Shown here piece by piece: positions 1 to 11,267 of a stretch of 64,000 nucleotides of DNA. Every line of letters begins with the position of its first letter. The stretch's first letter is position 1. The position numbers and the translations under genes are program-made. Location of the stretch: NCBI RefSeq assembly GCF_000003815.2, contig NC_049992.1, positions 6,690,513 through 6,754,512 on the forward strand, given 5' to 3'. The notes below the pieces were generated by a model. It was given only the letters and a program-made list of their open reading frames with translations, searched no databases and was not told where the DNA came from. This DNA is from Branchiostoma floridae. Lineage: Eukaryota; Chordata; Leptocardii; Amphioxiformes; Branchiostomatidae.

Positions 1-227
1 GGTGTAAATCGAATTCTCTCACTACCAAATTACTCAGATATTACCGGTAATCATCTTGGTTACAAGGGTAATCAGTCAACAAAGGCTGGTGTATGTTTCG
101 AACAAAAATATACGTCCTTGATGTTTCTTGAGTTTAAATTCACAATACGACATGATGTGCTATGTTGTATTAGTAAAAATTGACTTTTTTTGCAAAAAAA
201 GCTTGGTCTTGCAATAAATCTATCTTA

Positions 228-290
228 TAATAATGATATTTTTTTATTTGCAAATCCATGCCCGTAGGCTAATTGCAAGGGTACAGACAG
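228..290 (+). repeat. Dispersed repeat family 6, fragment
   Basis: The string tttatttgcaaatccatgcc followed by cgtaggctaattgcaagggt closely matches 11091-11133. Such a terminal piece often represents the 3' end of a retroposon. The rest of 1-1359 is AT-rich with no gene seen. Confidence 0.4.
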
Positions 291-1359
291 TCAAAAGTAA
301 CAAGTGTCTATTCTATACAGCTATCTATATGCATGATTTTACATTCTTTACTGGGAGGTAAATAATAAGACTTAATAGCAGCCTATGTATAAAAACAACT
401 GTTGAGGATAGGAAATGGAATAATGAAACTCTATGTAAGACTATTGTACTCTCACAGTAGTTTATGGTGATGCGATTTTTGTGGAAAACAATCCGTAGAA
501 TATCGTCACAAGTTTTTTGCGCATATCAACAACATGAACGAAGACCACCAAATCATGCTTTGTGTTTATTCAACGGAGAATATGTTTGTCAATGGATGGA
601 CAATAGAGATACACTGCCAAAATGCATATACTTTTTCTTTGTTTATCTTGTTTTGCTTCCTCACAGAAAATTTATATTCCAGGAAGAAAATTACTCCGTC
701 CCCACGAAATCTTAGAAAAAAATGTGCTTGTCCATTCGGCACGCAAATTTGTGCTTGTTAAGTTTATGAGACGTTTTGAGATTTGTTTTCTTGTATTTCC
801 AAAAATGCTTTTTCTTGTTTCCTCCCCAAAAAACTTATCTTCCAGGAAGAAAATCTTGCATTTCTTAAGAGTTGAATCTGGTTATGAAAAAAACAAGAAT
901 TTCTAGAAAAAAAGAAGAAGATTTTGCTTAAATCTCTAGAAAACTTTTGTAGTTTCTCGTTTTGCTTGAATTTTATTCTACATTTTCTTCCTGTAAGAAT
1001 AATTTTCTTCATATAAGAATTGTACATGGGGTAAGCAAAATAAGAAAAAAATTATTTTGGCTGTGTATGAGTAAGACAGATTGGTCAAATTGTTCTGGTA
1101 ACACTATACAATTTTCCAACTAAAATAAAAACGTTTTCCTTGTCAAATGGAGTCTTAACTATCAGCTATGCACTGTTGTAGGGGCAACCCATTTCTTTCA
1201 AGATGAAATGAATTAACAACATGATTTTTAAAGATTAATTGTGGAATCAAAGCTTGCAAACTAGAGGCCAAAATTTAAATGATCTAACCAATCTGTATTA
1301 GATACAATGTCAGCCTGCTTCAAAGCGTGGCTCACACGAGAAATCCAAGTGCTTATATA

Positions 1360-1570
1360 ACGCCACTTCACCCTTACCCGCGGGGTAACCTATATCCGTT
1401 GCTTTTAAAAGCTTTCGGAAGATGTCGAGTCGACGGACAGTGGTTTCAAAAGAATACAAGTACTATATTCAAAACATTTCAATTTCAAATCCAATATCCG
1501 TCGAATTGTACCATGTCTGAGAAAGAAGAAAGATGTAGGTTACACCACGAATAAAGGTGAACTAGCGCTA
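1360..1570 (+). mobile_element. MITE family 2, copy 1
   Basis: About 210 bp with inverted ends: left cttacccgcggggtaacc and tatatccgttgc, right ggttacaccacgaataaagg followed by tgaactagcgct. It shares the internal motif aagtcgacggac (here gagtcgacggac) with three other copies in the window. Non-coding. Confidence 0.6.
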
Positions 1571-2238
1571 CAAAGGAACGAATGACACGGAGACAGTAGT
1601 ATCCAATAAGATTGTATTGCAAGTACATATCAATGATGTTATACACCAAAGCAAGGAAAGTATAGTTAGTCACATAATTCCTTTAATTGAGGACCCCGTT
1701 CGTTGTCACCACTTTCAAGCGTTGAGCAAACGTTGTTGCACAGGGTAAGGATGTCTTGTATTATTCACAGGAAGTAGGCAAATATTTACATAATGACGTG
1801 TTTCAAACAGGCACATGTTGCAGTGTTTACAATGCTTGGCTCGTTCGCCATACGCAACTGTTAGTTTTAATCGTTTACCTCTTAGCTATTGCTGACAAGT
1901 GTATTGAGTTGCTACTAGGTAGCCTCCGATTGTAGAACGTGTCTCATAAAAACGCCCTCCCCTCGAAAGCTGGTCTTTCCACTGCGCAAGTATACAAATA
2001 ACACGTCATCACATCACATCTGTCTGTGATAAGTTATTGTAATACCAAGAGGAGGCTGTCTTGTTTACCAAACGCGTTATAAGTGCCTATGAACGTGTGC
2101 TCATGATGTCAAAGGCAGACCTCATTCCCTGCTCAGAAGATCCACTGATACCAGGCCCGCCACTGTTAATTTCCGTCTCGTTAACAGATGTTGCCTTGCA
2201 AAACGGCCTTCGCTTTTGTGCATCTAATCACCAACTTA

Positions 2239-2575
2239 AGCTAAGGGCACAACCCGCCGTACGTACAAATACGTGCTGCCTACGTGTCAAAACTTGTGCA
2301 ATCTTCTGGGATCCGTAAGTGGTATATAGCGCCATCGTACGAACTCGTACAGAATTCGACGGATTTTGGAGCAAGCAAACACGCCGTCAAACTTTACTTA
2401 ATTGGAGGCAAAACTTTGTGTGCCTTCGGGCTGCGGATTCGTCCCCCCGCACGTGCCAGTACGGTTGACGCACCTGCCATGTACAGACTGAACGTTTTCA
2501 GAAATACATGGCGGACGTGGCCTCCAAATAAAACGTAAGGACAAATTGTACGCACGGCCGGTTGTGCCCTTAGCT
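2239..2575 (-). mobile_element. MITE family 1, copy 1 (Harbinger-like?)
   Basis: A 337 bp element with near-perfect terminal inverted repeats beginning AGCTAAGGGCACAACC, flanked by the 3 bp direct repeat TTA at 2236-2238 and 2576-2578. A 3 bp TWA target duplication is typical of PIF/Harbinger transposons. It has no coding capacity of its own; long open frames inside it are by-products of GC-rich sequence. It is inverted relative to the copies at 4136 and 45842, judged from the internal GGATCCGTAAGTGG block. Confidence 0.7.
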
Positions 2576-3442
2576 TTACTGCCCAATGACGTTTCGAGAA
2601 CGATCCAGGTGGTTCCTGTTGTTTAAACCAAGGCAAACGGTGTGCATCCATGAGCTTGTCGTGAGCCGCATAACGTCCATACAGTATATGTACAGCAGGT
2701 AAAGGGCTCTCTTATTATATCTCCACACAGTCGATCTTCTTCAGCTGACCCATCTCTCTACTGGCACCAGTCTTCTCTGGGGTCGTAGCCTGTAACAAAT
2801 GAGGCATATGTAAACTCACTTTATGTCGAGGTCTTTCTGATGAAATCACATTCCAACGTGATGCAAGATAACACGTTTTCATCTAAAACGTAACTGTTGT
2901 GTGCAAGTCGTTTCTGACAAGACAACTGGCAACATTAACGGTGAGAAACTTTTTTTTGTAATTTTAGAATAAGTATTTAGATTGATAACGATGCCACTAT
3001 CTCTCGGACGGGCCCAACATTAGGTAAGCTATAGAGACTCTATTTGTGATTTTTTTTTTCTAAAAATTTTAACTTTCATGCGATACATTGCGCCACTTAA
3101 ATTGATTTAACTAGCCTCCATAGCAGGCTGTCTGGGGCCCTTTTTTGGCCCATATTACACTTTTGCTGGCCATTTCCTTTTGTACTGGGTCGCTGGATTG
3201 CCGGGCTAGTAATCAGCGACGGCCCAGAGAACCTGCTCTGCAGGCTACGATTTGGCGCAGTCCAGTGATATACCCACTTAAGCCATCCTTTATACCTGCA
3301 CACCGCATGCTAACAACGGTTATGGACAAGGGTCACCATTCCACGCAGATTGATGGGGGCGATTTTGTGAGTCTAATCAGCTAGCTTTTTTTACATCAAA
3401 GTGAAAAAAAATGTTGGCATGTCGGTGCTTTATGTTACAGGT

Positions 3443-3745
3443 AAGAATTGTTGGCGCTTTATTACGTTGCAAAAACAGACTTTTAGACATATTCGGGGTG
3501 TTCTTGTACACCATAGAAGGCTGTTTGGATGTTTTCAGTCAAACCATTAGGGGGTCAAAGGTCGCCAATATTTGTTTAGATGCTTTCACCGGAATGTACT
3601 GCCGTATATGGAATCTCCTGAAATGTTATAACTGTACATGGTCCCTTCAGTTGTTTTGTTGCTAGGACTTAACTTTAGGTAGGTGACTTTCTACTAATAT
3701 GATGGTCCCAATACGTAAGGATATGAAGGGCTATTAATATCCATT
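3443..3745 (+). repeat. Dispersed repeat family 5, copy 1
   Basis: About 300 bp similar to 15846-16090. Shared blocks in the same order include ctttattacgttgc, cagacttttagacatattcg, gggggtcaaaggtcgcc, and acgtaaggatatgaag. Non-coding; type unknown. Confidence 0.5.
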
Positions 3746-4135
3746 ACCCTCCCACCCTTACCTTCCGCCTGGACTGTCTGCACGGAGTACTCCTCACGCT
3801 GTCCAAATTTGGGTACAGGTCCTCCGTCATTTTTGAAGCTGGAGAACGAAAGAAGACAAACCATTGAGAACCAGGTATGCATGCGATATATAGTGTACTC
3901 GTTCTGTTCATTGAACTATCTCATACACTTGTAGAACTGAGTTTCCATGTCCATGCTATCCTTGCCTAACTCTACATCAGCAGTTGTACACGTCCACACA
4001 CCGTACAGCAGGATAAGGCTATGTTAGATGTATATGTGTGATGATATATATTGCCATTGATATGTTATTCTGTATTGGGTGTACATGTGAAATGTGATAT
4101 TGTCATTTATGTGTTATTCTCTTCCGGCAACTTTA

Positions 4136-4470
4136 AGCTAAGGGCACAACCCGCCGTATGTTCAATTTGTCCGTACGTGTTTTTTTTGGGGGGGGGGGGG
4201 TCACGTCCGCCATGTATTTCTCAAAAACGTTCAGGCTGTACAGGGCAGGCGCGTCGCCCGTACTGGCACGTACGGGGGCGAATCTGCAGCCCGATGACAA
4301 AGTTTTGCCTGCACGTAAAGTTCTACGGTGTGTCTGCGTTCTCCAATATCCATAGGATTCCCTACGAGTTCGTACGGAGGCGGTACGTACCACTTACGGA
4401 TCCCAAAAGATTGCCCACGTTTTGGCACGTAGACACGTATCTGCACGTACGGCGGGTTGCGCCCTTAGCT
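4136..4470 (+). mobile_element. MITE family 1, copy 2
   Basis: A 335 bp element with AGCTAAGGGCACAACC ends and the same internal blocks (cgtacgggggcgaa; tacgagttcgtacggaggcg; cttacggatccca) as the copies at 2239 and 45842. The left flank is TTA and the right flank ATA, so the target duplication is probable but mutated. It carries a T8G13-like homopolymer near 4180-4200. It lies about 220 bp downstream of the receptor's stop codon. Confidence 0.7.
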
Positions 4471-4692
4471 ATACGGTCGTTTACAGATGATCCCAATATT
4501 GTCCAGTGCCAGGGGGTGTAAGCACGAAAGGAGCCATGATGCTCCACCCGGTCAACAGTCATCGGAACTCCCGACCCTGTAATCTAGCGACAACGAGGAT
4601 CAAACCAGGATCAATGTGTCAAATTTGAAGGCTAACACACTGCCCTCCAGGCTGGTAACATCCCTATCTGCTTAGTCATAAATGCATAGCTA

Positions 4693-4892
4693 TCATTTGA
4701 TGAGATTACCCTCTCCGGCAGGCAGGAAGGTGACGTAGTTGGACGGGAACAGCCCTATTCTCCCACGCAGGTAACCCAAGCACCAGCCGCCATCTTCCCC
4801 CTCCAGCACCTCGATGACGTCATCGACCTCCAGATGCAGCTCGTTCTCTTCCATGGCGTTGTAAGAGTATACAGCTTTTGCAAATCTCCTGC
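4693..4892 (-). CDS. Ig receptor exon F: C-terminal SH3 domain and stop
   Basis: Terminal coding exon. The acceptor is TTTTCCTTCAG. It enters with 2 nt (phase 1), has 65 codons, and ends with TGA at 4695-4693. It encodes a complete SH3 domain. A6-V-Y8-S-Y10 is the ALYDY motif, EENELHLEVDD the acidic RT loop, and GEDGGWCLG the n-Src/specificity region with W36. GRIGLFPSNYV supplies P49 and Y52 of the ligand pocket. The second tryptophan of the usual WW pair is Cys37. All main residues for binding proline-rich ligands are kept. A tail of about 12 residues follows. Frame and phase match both the linker exon and the transmembrane exon, and together they predict a receptor with its SH3 domain in the cytoplasm. 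The 3'UTR and polyadenylation site were not located. Confidence 0.88.
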
Positions 4893-5794
4893 CTGAAGGA
4901 AAAGAAAAGACGAAGCAGCGACTTTTTAATGCATAGATTCAACATGACGGCCAGCTTTATTCTAAGGCTAGGTAGAAGTTTAAGTTAGATAGATAAGAAG
5001 ATTACTGTACATTATTTGCTATTTTACAGCACCTATCAATTTAAGAAAAAAACGATGAGGATAGATCATTCGGTGTTGATATTTCGAAAACAAGGATGAC
5101 ATTAACTGTAATGAAATACTCATTAGTCAGGCAGCACAATAATCACTATTTAGAGATGTAACGGGAAATGCCTGACTGTGCCATCAGCAAATTGTAAAGC
5201 TTCCCATCACATTCAAGATCAAATACATTAAATCCTCCAATACGTTAAAGCCCGTAAGAACGGATCAGATGCCACTCTCTTGTGCACGTTCAGCATACGT
5301 ATAATATTATTACGCTGGTTTGCATTAATTTGTGGACTGACGCAAGACGATACTGACTACGTGAATGCTGGGTTCAGAATAATTTCATTTCGCCGATGAA
5401 GACAATGCAGCGTTTTGACGTATTCATCAACATTTTGCTAAGGCCACAGCTTTGCCCTGACCAATCCCCCTCTCCCCATTTACACCGCCCGCAGGTGCCA
5501 CGAGTCCAATGTGACCTTGCACACGTAGTTTAGATGAGGAGCGAGCTGAGCAATGAGCTGAAAGAATGCCAGACACCTTTTGAAAGATTCTCACTTTTGG
5601 TCGTGTGTAACTGTATAATCATCTATGCCCCATACTGCAGTAGCAAAACTGTTACCCTAAATAAACTTCAATAGCACAGCTTCAGTCGCCACGTAACTTG
5701 GTACTCAAGTATGTACCTGGTGTGGCCGGGGCAAACTTCTTAAACCAGACACGACAAGACGCCGCAAGATCGATGCGGGTGGACAACTACTTAC

Positions 5795-5857
5795 CCTTCT
5801 TATGTGCAGTCTTCCTCATGGTCTCAATTCCAGAGTAATTACTCTTAATTGGCTTTG
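5795..5857 (-). CDS. Ig receptor exon E: cytoplasmic linker with ITIM-like motif
   Basis: A 63-nt candidate exon between the transmembrane and SH3 exons. The donor AAGG|GTAAGT is perfect. The acceptor (TTTATTTCACCTAAAAG) is weaker because it ends AAG. It begins with 2 nt and ends with 1 nt, the same phase as both neighbours, so it can be included or skipped without breaking the frame. It encodes 20 full residues, K-P-I-K-S-N-Y-S-G-I-E then TMRKTAHKK. SNYSGI fits the ITIM consensus (S/I/V/L)xYxx(I/V/L). The last residues are basic and lead directly into the SH3 domain. It may be a cassette exon. Confidence is moderate because the exon is short and the acceptor is not ideal. Confidence 0.5.
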
Positions 5858-6904
5858 CTTTTAGGTGAAATAAAGAGGAATGCATGAGTAGAATAGCAAA
5901 TAAATGTTGTTACGCAACTGGGTAGCTTCATAACTTAGCCATGAATAAAAGAGGATGGGCCATGGAAAATGCAATTACTTTCTATCTTCATCCTTGAGTG
6001 AAACAGTAATGTACGCCAACTTGACAATTTACGAAACATAGTTTCTACTAACGTGACATGAAACTCTGTCTAGGCACCGTATGTTAGGATATGAAAGGAT
6101 ATGGTCGGATACTTTTTAGTGTAATATTTCAATCAAAAGAAGAGCAATCATAGTGCATTCGTCCTATAGATACATCAGGAGGCCTTTGGGTAAAAACTAC
6201 TATTATGATAAAGAATAAAAATACGAACAAGTCGAGTCCATCTAAAACTAAGCAGAGCAGTGTGCACTACCTGCCGGGTTTTTAATGTGAGTTGCCAAGC
6301 CACATAGGGAAGTTTGCACATGGCCTATAAAATCTAGAACACATTGTACTCATTCGAGCCATAGCCATTGCATTGAGAAAGCCATACACAAGGCGAAGTT
6401 AATCCAGACTGACTGTGGTCTTGAACAAAGTCCTATAAAACGTGAAATATATGCGTCTACAGCGTCCTTTTCTGGAGATGTGACGCTAGTGTGTACGGTC
6501 GGTATGAGAGGGAGCTATCTACTATTATTTTCCTGATATTTTCGTGAATAATCATGATTAAAATGCGAACTTTTGTTCCAGCACAAAGACAAAAACTCAC
6601 CATACAGGTTTTCGACAGTCTCTTCAGTTTTCGTCAGGTACTCTGTGTTGGAACAAGAGTTGGATCTTTAATCATGTTATCTTATCAAGAAATTAACGGA
6701 TGTCCAGAGGAGACATTGTTCATAAAGGTGGAGTGTCCAATCTTGATAAATCTCCTCAATGTCTTTTAGTGATGGTTAAAAATCCTAAAGCTATTTGAAT
6801 AATTTCAAAGGTTTTGGAATGCCATGCCATGTCCCCCAAATCAACTCCCAAATCTTTCAATAACATCTAAACGATGACTTACGCCTTCCCTATGCTTCGT
6901 TCAA

Positions 6905-7128
6905 TGAATGAATGAGGACATTTATTGTATATTTTTGCCCAACCGAGCTAAGTAGAGGTCAGAACAAAGGCAAAACATATATGTAAAAGAATCTAGATCT
7001 AGTGTAACATAAAATATTGGCTATTTCTACGTTCTTGGTAATGGTGAAAATGTAGGGTTGCATGGGTTTTTCAATAGTCGGTTTGTCAAAACAATTAGGA
7101 ATATGTGCTGCAGAGTAGATAGCACGAA
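6905..7128. repeat. Dispersed repeat family 7, copy 1
   Basis: Matches 58025-58235 through blocks such as gttcttggtaatggtgaaaa, gggttgcatgggttt, and caatagtcggtttgtcaaaa. It lies in the receptor intron just downstream (minus-strand sense) of exon D. Confidence 0.5.
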
Positions 7129-7175
7129 TGGGCCTTCAATTAGCTAATTTAAGGATCATTTAATCTGTCAGTCAC

Positions 7176-7388
7176 CTGGTAGGTCTACAGTCGGCGGTCC
7201 GAGCGTGTCCTTGCCGTCCTCCTGTTTCCCCATGTTGTAGTAGAAGGCGTACTTTTTCTTCTCGCGCCTGTCTCGCCGCCGTTTGAGGATGTAAAGCGTC
7301 AGACCGGAGCACACCAGAATCCACAGTCCGCCAGCAATGGCGCCCACCATGATCGCCCAGATGTAGTTACGGTCATCCACATTAGTTT
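7176..7388 (-). CDS. Ig receptor exon D: transmembrane segment and juxtamembrane tail
   Basis: Fourth visible exon. The acceptor is GTGATTTTCAG and the donor CTACCAG|GTGACT. Both ends are phase 1, with 70 full codons between. After a short polar stretch (TNVDDRN) comes a hydrophobic helix of about 26 residues (YIWAIMVG through TLYIL), then the stop-transfer cluster KRRRDRREKKK. This gives a type I topology with the tail in the cytoplasm. The tail holds three tyrosines in KKYAFYYNMGKQED; Y-Y-N fits the pYxN pattern bound by GRB2-type SH2 domains, which is inference only. If the donor is not used, the frame stops after two more residues (Gly-Asp, stop at 7168-7170), giving a tail of about 35 residues without SH3. 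Confidence 0.9.
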
Positions 7389-8128
7389 CTGAAAATCACA
7401 ATAATTTTACAATAGTCTTGGACCTGATTTAGTATGAGAAAACATGCAACAATGGTCCATTTTGGTACAAAGAAGTATGTTTTGTGGACTATTTGAGTCC
7501 CATTGACGTTCTAAAATCCTGCAAGACTAACTGCCTCTGTACGATTGACTGTAAAATTTGTAGAAATGAATATAAGCTCTACTATGCTTCACTCTTGTTA
7601 TTTTCGTCGACAGGTAAGCCCCAAAACTTGAGAATTCCTGATCATATAATCTGTTTATTTTCTTATATGTTCAACATTCGGTCCACCGAATTTTTTCAGG
7701 TCCGTTTTTTTCTGGACCGGTCTAATAAGAAAAACGATGTACCGATAATATAACCACCCCTACAGCCCTTGGTTCAACCCGTCAGGGGAATTGATGGTTC
7801 TTTATATGCTCTACTTACGTTGAGTTGACCAGAGGTTTTCTCTGGGATATGAAATATATGGTCAGACCATAGATATTGCTGGAGCGGTCACCGACAATGG
7901 TGAATTATGCCTGCACCACACGTTAGAATCGATTGGAACGGACGTAGAGAGACTTATAATCAATACTTGAGGTTATTTCGCATTTTTGCGGTACGTACGC
8001 AATGTTCCCGAACCATTCAAGTGGAAATCGTAACTCTTTCTAAGTTGCGTATAATAATTGTTTCACTGCTGTTCGTAGACCAACATAAATATTTGAATTA
8101 TACGAGAATTCATCAGCCCCAGTGATGA

Positions 8129-8325
8129 ACCGGGACGAGGGGGAATACATACTTGGCCACGTTTGGGATAGTGTTCTCGCCGCAAAAGCGCCCCCTACAT
8201 CAGCTACATATAGCGGCGAGAAGCAGAACTCTAGTTAGAAGCTCAGAGGAAGGTGTTTGATAGACACTGAATGTAAGCAAGTAAGTTTAACCAGGTTGTG
8301 TACAAGAATTCTCCTCTATCCTCTA
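8129..8325. mobile_element. Fold-back family 4, truncated copy
   Basis: It shares the loop and right arm of the 30860 element: gttctcgccgcaaaagcgcc, then gcggcgagaagcagaactct, then ggttgtgtacaagaattctc. The left arm is mostly missing. It lies in the intron just downstream (minus-strand sense) of receptor exon C. Confidence 0.55.
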
Positions 8326-8379
8326 TGTCTTTAATATGTAGTTCTTTTAGTATGTTCTTCTTCTTATTTTTCGACATAC

Positions 8380-8658
8380 CTCTTACGGTAAGTTTTGCGA
8401 TTCTCCTGTCCGCCTCTCCAACCCCATTGGTTGCCAGGCACTCGTACGTTCCAGAGTCGTTGACCTGAACGCTGAGGAACACCACCGAACAAGCCAGAAC
8501 ATCGGACGATAGCGGTTGCGTCACAGTGCGCAGGCGCGTGCCTTCTTTTGTCCACGTGATGTTTGGTGTCGGGTTACCGTCCGCCACACACTGCAGCGTC
8601 GCGCGCTCTGATTCGTCCACTGAGAGAGACTCTGACACGCTTATGATCGAAGCAGGGT
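8380..8658 (-). CDS. Ig receptor exon C: I-set Ig domain
   Basis: Third visible exon of the receptor, with acceptor ACGTCTTCTTCAG and donor AGAG|GTATGT. Both ends are phase 1, with 92 full codons between. It is a typical I-set/C2 domain: C23 in ATLQCVADG, the NPTPNITW turn with W35, and C73 within D67-S-G69-T-Y71-E-C73 followed by LATNGVGE. N32-I-T34 is a possible N-glycosylation site. An extra cysteine, C56, lies in the middle of the domain and has no obvious partner here. This is the membrane-proximal Ig domain. The next coding exon recognised (7388) enters the membrane after about ten residues. Confidence 0.9.
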
Positions 8659-10470
8659 CTGAAGAAGACGTATTAGAAAGAACGTCAATAATAGCGGTGA
8701 CAAAAGTGCAAATGTTAAACATCAAGCTGTATCTAATGACAACTCAAGGTGGACTCTCACTGCAGTTGGGTACCGATGCGGCACTGCGGGTTCGTAGATG
8801 ACTCATTAAATTTCAGAGATGAAGAGCGAATTTTCTTCCATTATGGGTATTTTGTTGTTCGTATTATGCAGTATCTAAATTATAAAAATTCGCGAAAATA
8901 ACAAAACACTGCAGTGCCACACCGATGCCCCAAGTGCAGTGAGAGTCCACCTTTACTATTATATATCAGCAAAAAAACAAAGTGGAATGCAAGATAAAGG
9001 GTCTATAAAAGTACTGAGAAATGCTAGATAACCGCGTTTTATACTTTAAGATTAGCAATGAACATGTCAACGTTGTGATTTAAACTGTGGCTACCGCAGT
9101 GCAGATTGCAACTGCCATTTTATGATTGACCTATGGTGCCTTTAGCCTTATAAAGCCAAAAAGGGAAATATCAAGTAGTGCCCTGTAACTATGTAAAGTA
9201 CAAAGAGGAAATGATTGGATTTTGGAGATAAATGTTTTAAAAGAGGCCGCTTACTCCATGCTACATTATTAAACAGTCAAGGAATATCTAAAGTTGCAAG
9301 CTTTTTCGCTTTAGTGTTTCCCATTTTATTATAAACCATCTCTACAAAAAACCTATTTTCTGCCTTTTAGAATTCTACACGTCGACGTACATATATTCTT
9401 CCAGAATCGAGTTCAGCGTGAGAGAACTTTTATGGTAGACTAGTTATGAGTTCTGTGTGATTTAGAGGAAGCCCAAGTCGTAATGTTTATCTAAGCATTC
9501 TTCTTTCTTATGAAGGCAGGAAGCTTGTCGTAAAGTTGTTAAACATACTTCTTCTGTATGGGTGCAGCTGGTGTGTCGGAATATTACAATGCATTCATCT
9601 TTCCTACAAACGAAGCAAGATGTATTTGCTTTTGTCGGTTAGGCTATCTATTGTACGGGAACCAATATTACAGTACCATTTGCAAATACCTTACAAAGTA
9701 AGACAAACGTATTAGATACGACCCCTCGTTCTTCTTGTTACCCAAATTTATGTCCGCTTAACACCCAAGCCTCGTTAATAAGGAAAACATGAGTAATAAA
9801 TGCCGGATATGATTATTCAAGCCCGTTGTGATGGCAATCTATAACTGTATCATTTTGATTGTATGAGAAGAAGCCACTGTTTATTTTGGGTGCTGGTTAT
9901 TAGATTTGGAAATTATGACAGGGCCTAACAAAAAAAATGTCGTGTTTTCTGTTACGTTCCTAAAAATAGGGTCGATAGGTAGATCTCTAGTGATCCGACC
10001 CTATTAATATTATACAGATAAACACTGTAAAACTATTAAAATGCATCAGGCAATGGTACTTTCAACATGATATTGTTATATAACGTTACAGATATACACT
10101 CTACGGGCACAAATATATCGATAAACTTAACAAAGAAATGCAATGTTAATGTCACATCCCTGCATGCACTGTTCAAACCATTTAACTGTTAAATGAGTCC
10201 ATTTTGATTTAAGGACCAAGATGGCTGATCTAAATTTGCTACTGTTTTTTTTGCTCCGGTCGGTCGGGAAACGAGAAATACAATTTTTGTTCCTAGGTCT
10301 ATTGTAACCGTATTAGGCTAACGTCACAATTCCGCATCTATAGGGGCCCTGTCGGACAGTTTTGGGGAACGAATAGTACCATTTAAAAGACAACAAAAAC
10401 ATAAAACGGACCAAAAATGATTACTTCAACAGCATGCCTTGTGTACATTTATTGGCATAAGCTTTAATTT

Positions 10471-10733
10471 TTTTTCGTTTCCGCAAACAGCCCGGTCGGG
10501 CCCCGCGTAGAAAATGTGACGTAGGTCTTAGGCCTAGGTCACATTTACAAACCGGGGCCCGGCCGGGATGTTTCAAGAAACAAAAAATCAAATTATATAC
10601 TTAGAAAAATACACATATTATCCCCTTGAATATTTTTTTGACATTTTGTATATTTTGATGTCAGTTATATCATTCATTTTGCTTCCGAAAGCTGCCAGGC
10701 CGGGCCCCTTTTTTCGAAATGTGACCTAAGCCT
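10471..10733. repeat. Three-armed GC-rich inverted repeat
   Basis: An arm reading ttcgtttccgcaaacagccc, then ggtcgggcccc and aaaatgtgac, at about 10474-10529 is followed immediately by its inverted copy at about 10531-10580 (ggtcacatttacaaaccg, then gggcccggccggg). A third arm in the first orientation is at about 10678-10733 (gcttccgaaagctgccaggc). A weaker relative of the arm start is at 10255-10280. The array ends about 25 bp from the exon B donor. Confidence 0.5.
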
Positions 10734-10757
10734 GAGTGGGGTAACCGTGTCACGTAC

Positions 10758-11051
10758 ATAATACTTCCAGGCGGAGACTGGCCGCGGAGGGTCTAACCAC
10801 GTGATCAGCAATGCAGGCGTATGACCCCGTGTCAGCCCTGGTCACGTGATGAATGAGTAATGAGGGGGAGGCCATGTTTCCTCCGGAGTACTTCCCGGTG
10901 AAGCCAATGGTTTCCACGCGTGCGCCATCTTTTTCCCAGTGCAGGGAGGATATGTTCGGCTTCGCGCCACTCACTGCGCATGTCAGAGTCACTGTCCGGC
11001 GATAGGTCGTGACGTAAGGGGAGTAGGGTCCTACTTCAACAGTCGGAGGCA
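10758..11051 (-). CDS. Ig receptor exon B: second Ig domain
   Basis: Second visible exon of the receptor. The acceptor is a long T tract ending TTTCAG, and the donor is TTAT|GTACGT. Both ends are phase 1, with 97 full codons between. The Ig core is complete: C24 in VTLTCAVSG, W38 in LHWEKDG, and C79 within the F-strand motif D73-T-G75-S-Y77-A-C79. N32-I-S34 is a possible N-glycosylation site. The exon starts PPTVEVG, a typical linker into an Ig domain. About 25.8 kb of intron separates it from exon A and about 2.1 kb from exon C. It should form the middle extracellular domain. Reading past the donor meets a stop after three codons, which supports the splice site. Confidence 0.88.
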
Positions 11052-11086
11052 CTGAAAAAAAAAATGATGAACCATAAATAATAATG

Positions 11087-11245
11087 AAGTTTATTTGCAA
11101 CTTCGTGCCCGAGGGCTAATTGCAAGTACATGTTATAAACATACATGTAGTAGATATACCAGTGACAATGAACAGTTATAAACAATATTCTACTCTAATA
11201 CTAGTACTAGTGTTGGCTATTTCTAAACAGGTTGGGTTTGAGGGA
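11087..11245 (+). repeat. Dispersed repeat family 6, longer copy
   Basis: It contains tttatttgcaacttcgtgcc and cgagggctaattgcaagtac, matching 228-290, then acagttataaacaatattct and ggctatttctaaacagg. It lies within the intron directly upstream of exon B, between the exon and the MITE at 11268. Confidence 0.4.
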
Positions 11246-11267
11246 GACGAATATAGAATAAGAAGAA

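Noticed and set aside
2061-2651. Several overlapping open frames on both strands
   Set aside because: They lie mostly in a GC-rich MITE; the other copies do not conserve any frame.
4051-4562. 156-codon plus-strand frame and antisense frames
   Set aside because: They coincide with MITE copy 2 and include a homopolymer; no domain and no conservation with copies 1 and 3.
4550-4670. Possible minus-strand SINE between the MITE and the SH3 exon
   Set aside because: Only a weak B box-like match; too diverged to call.
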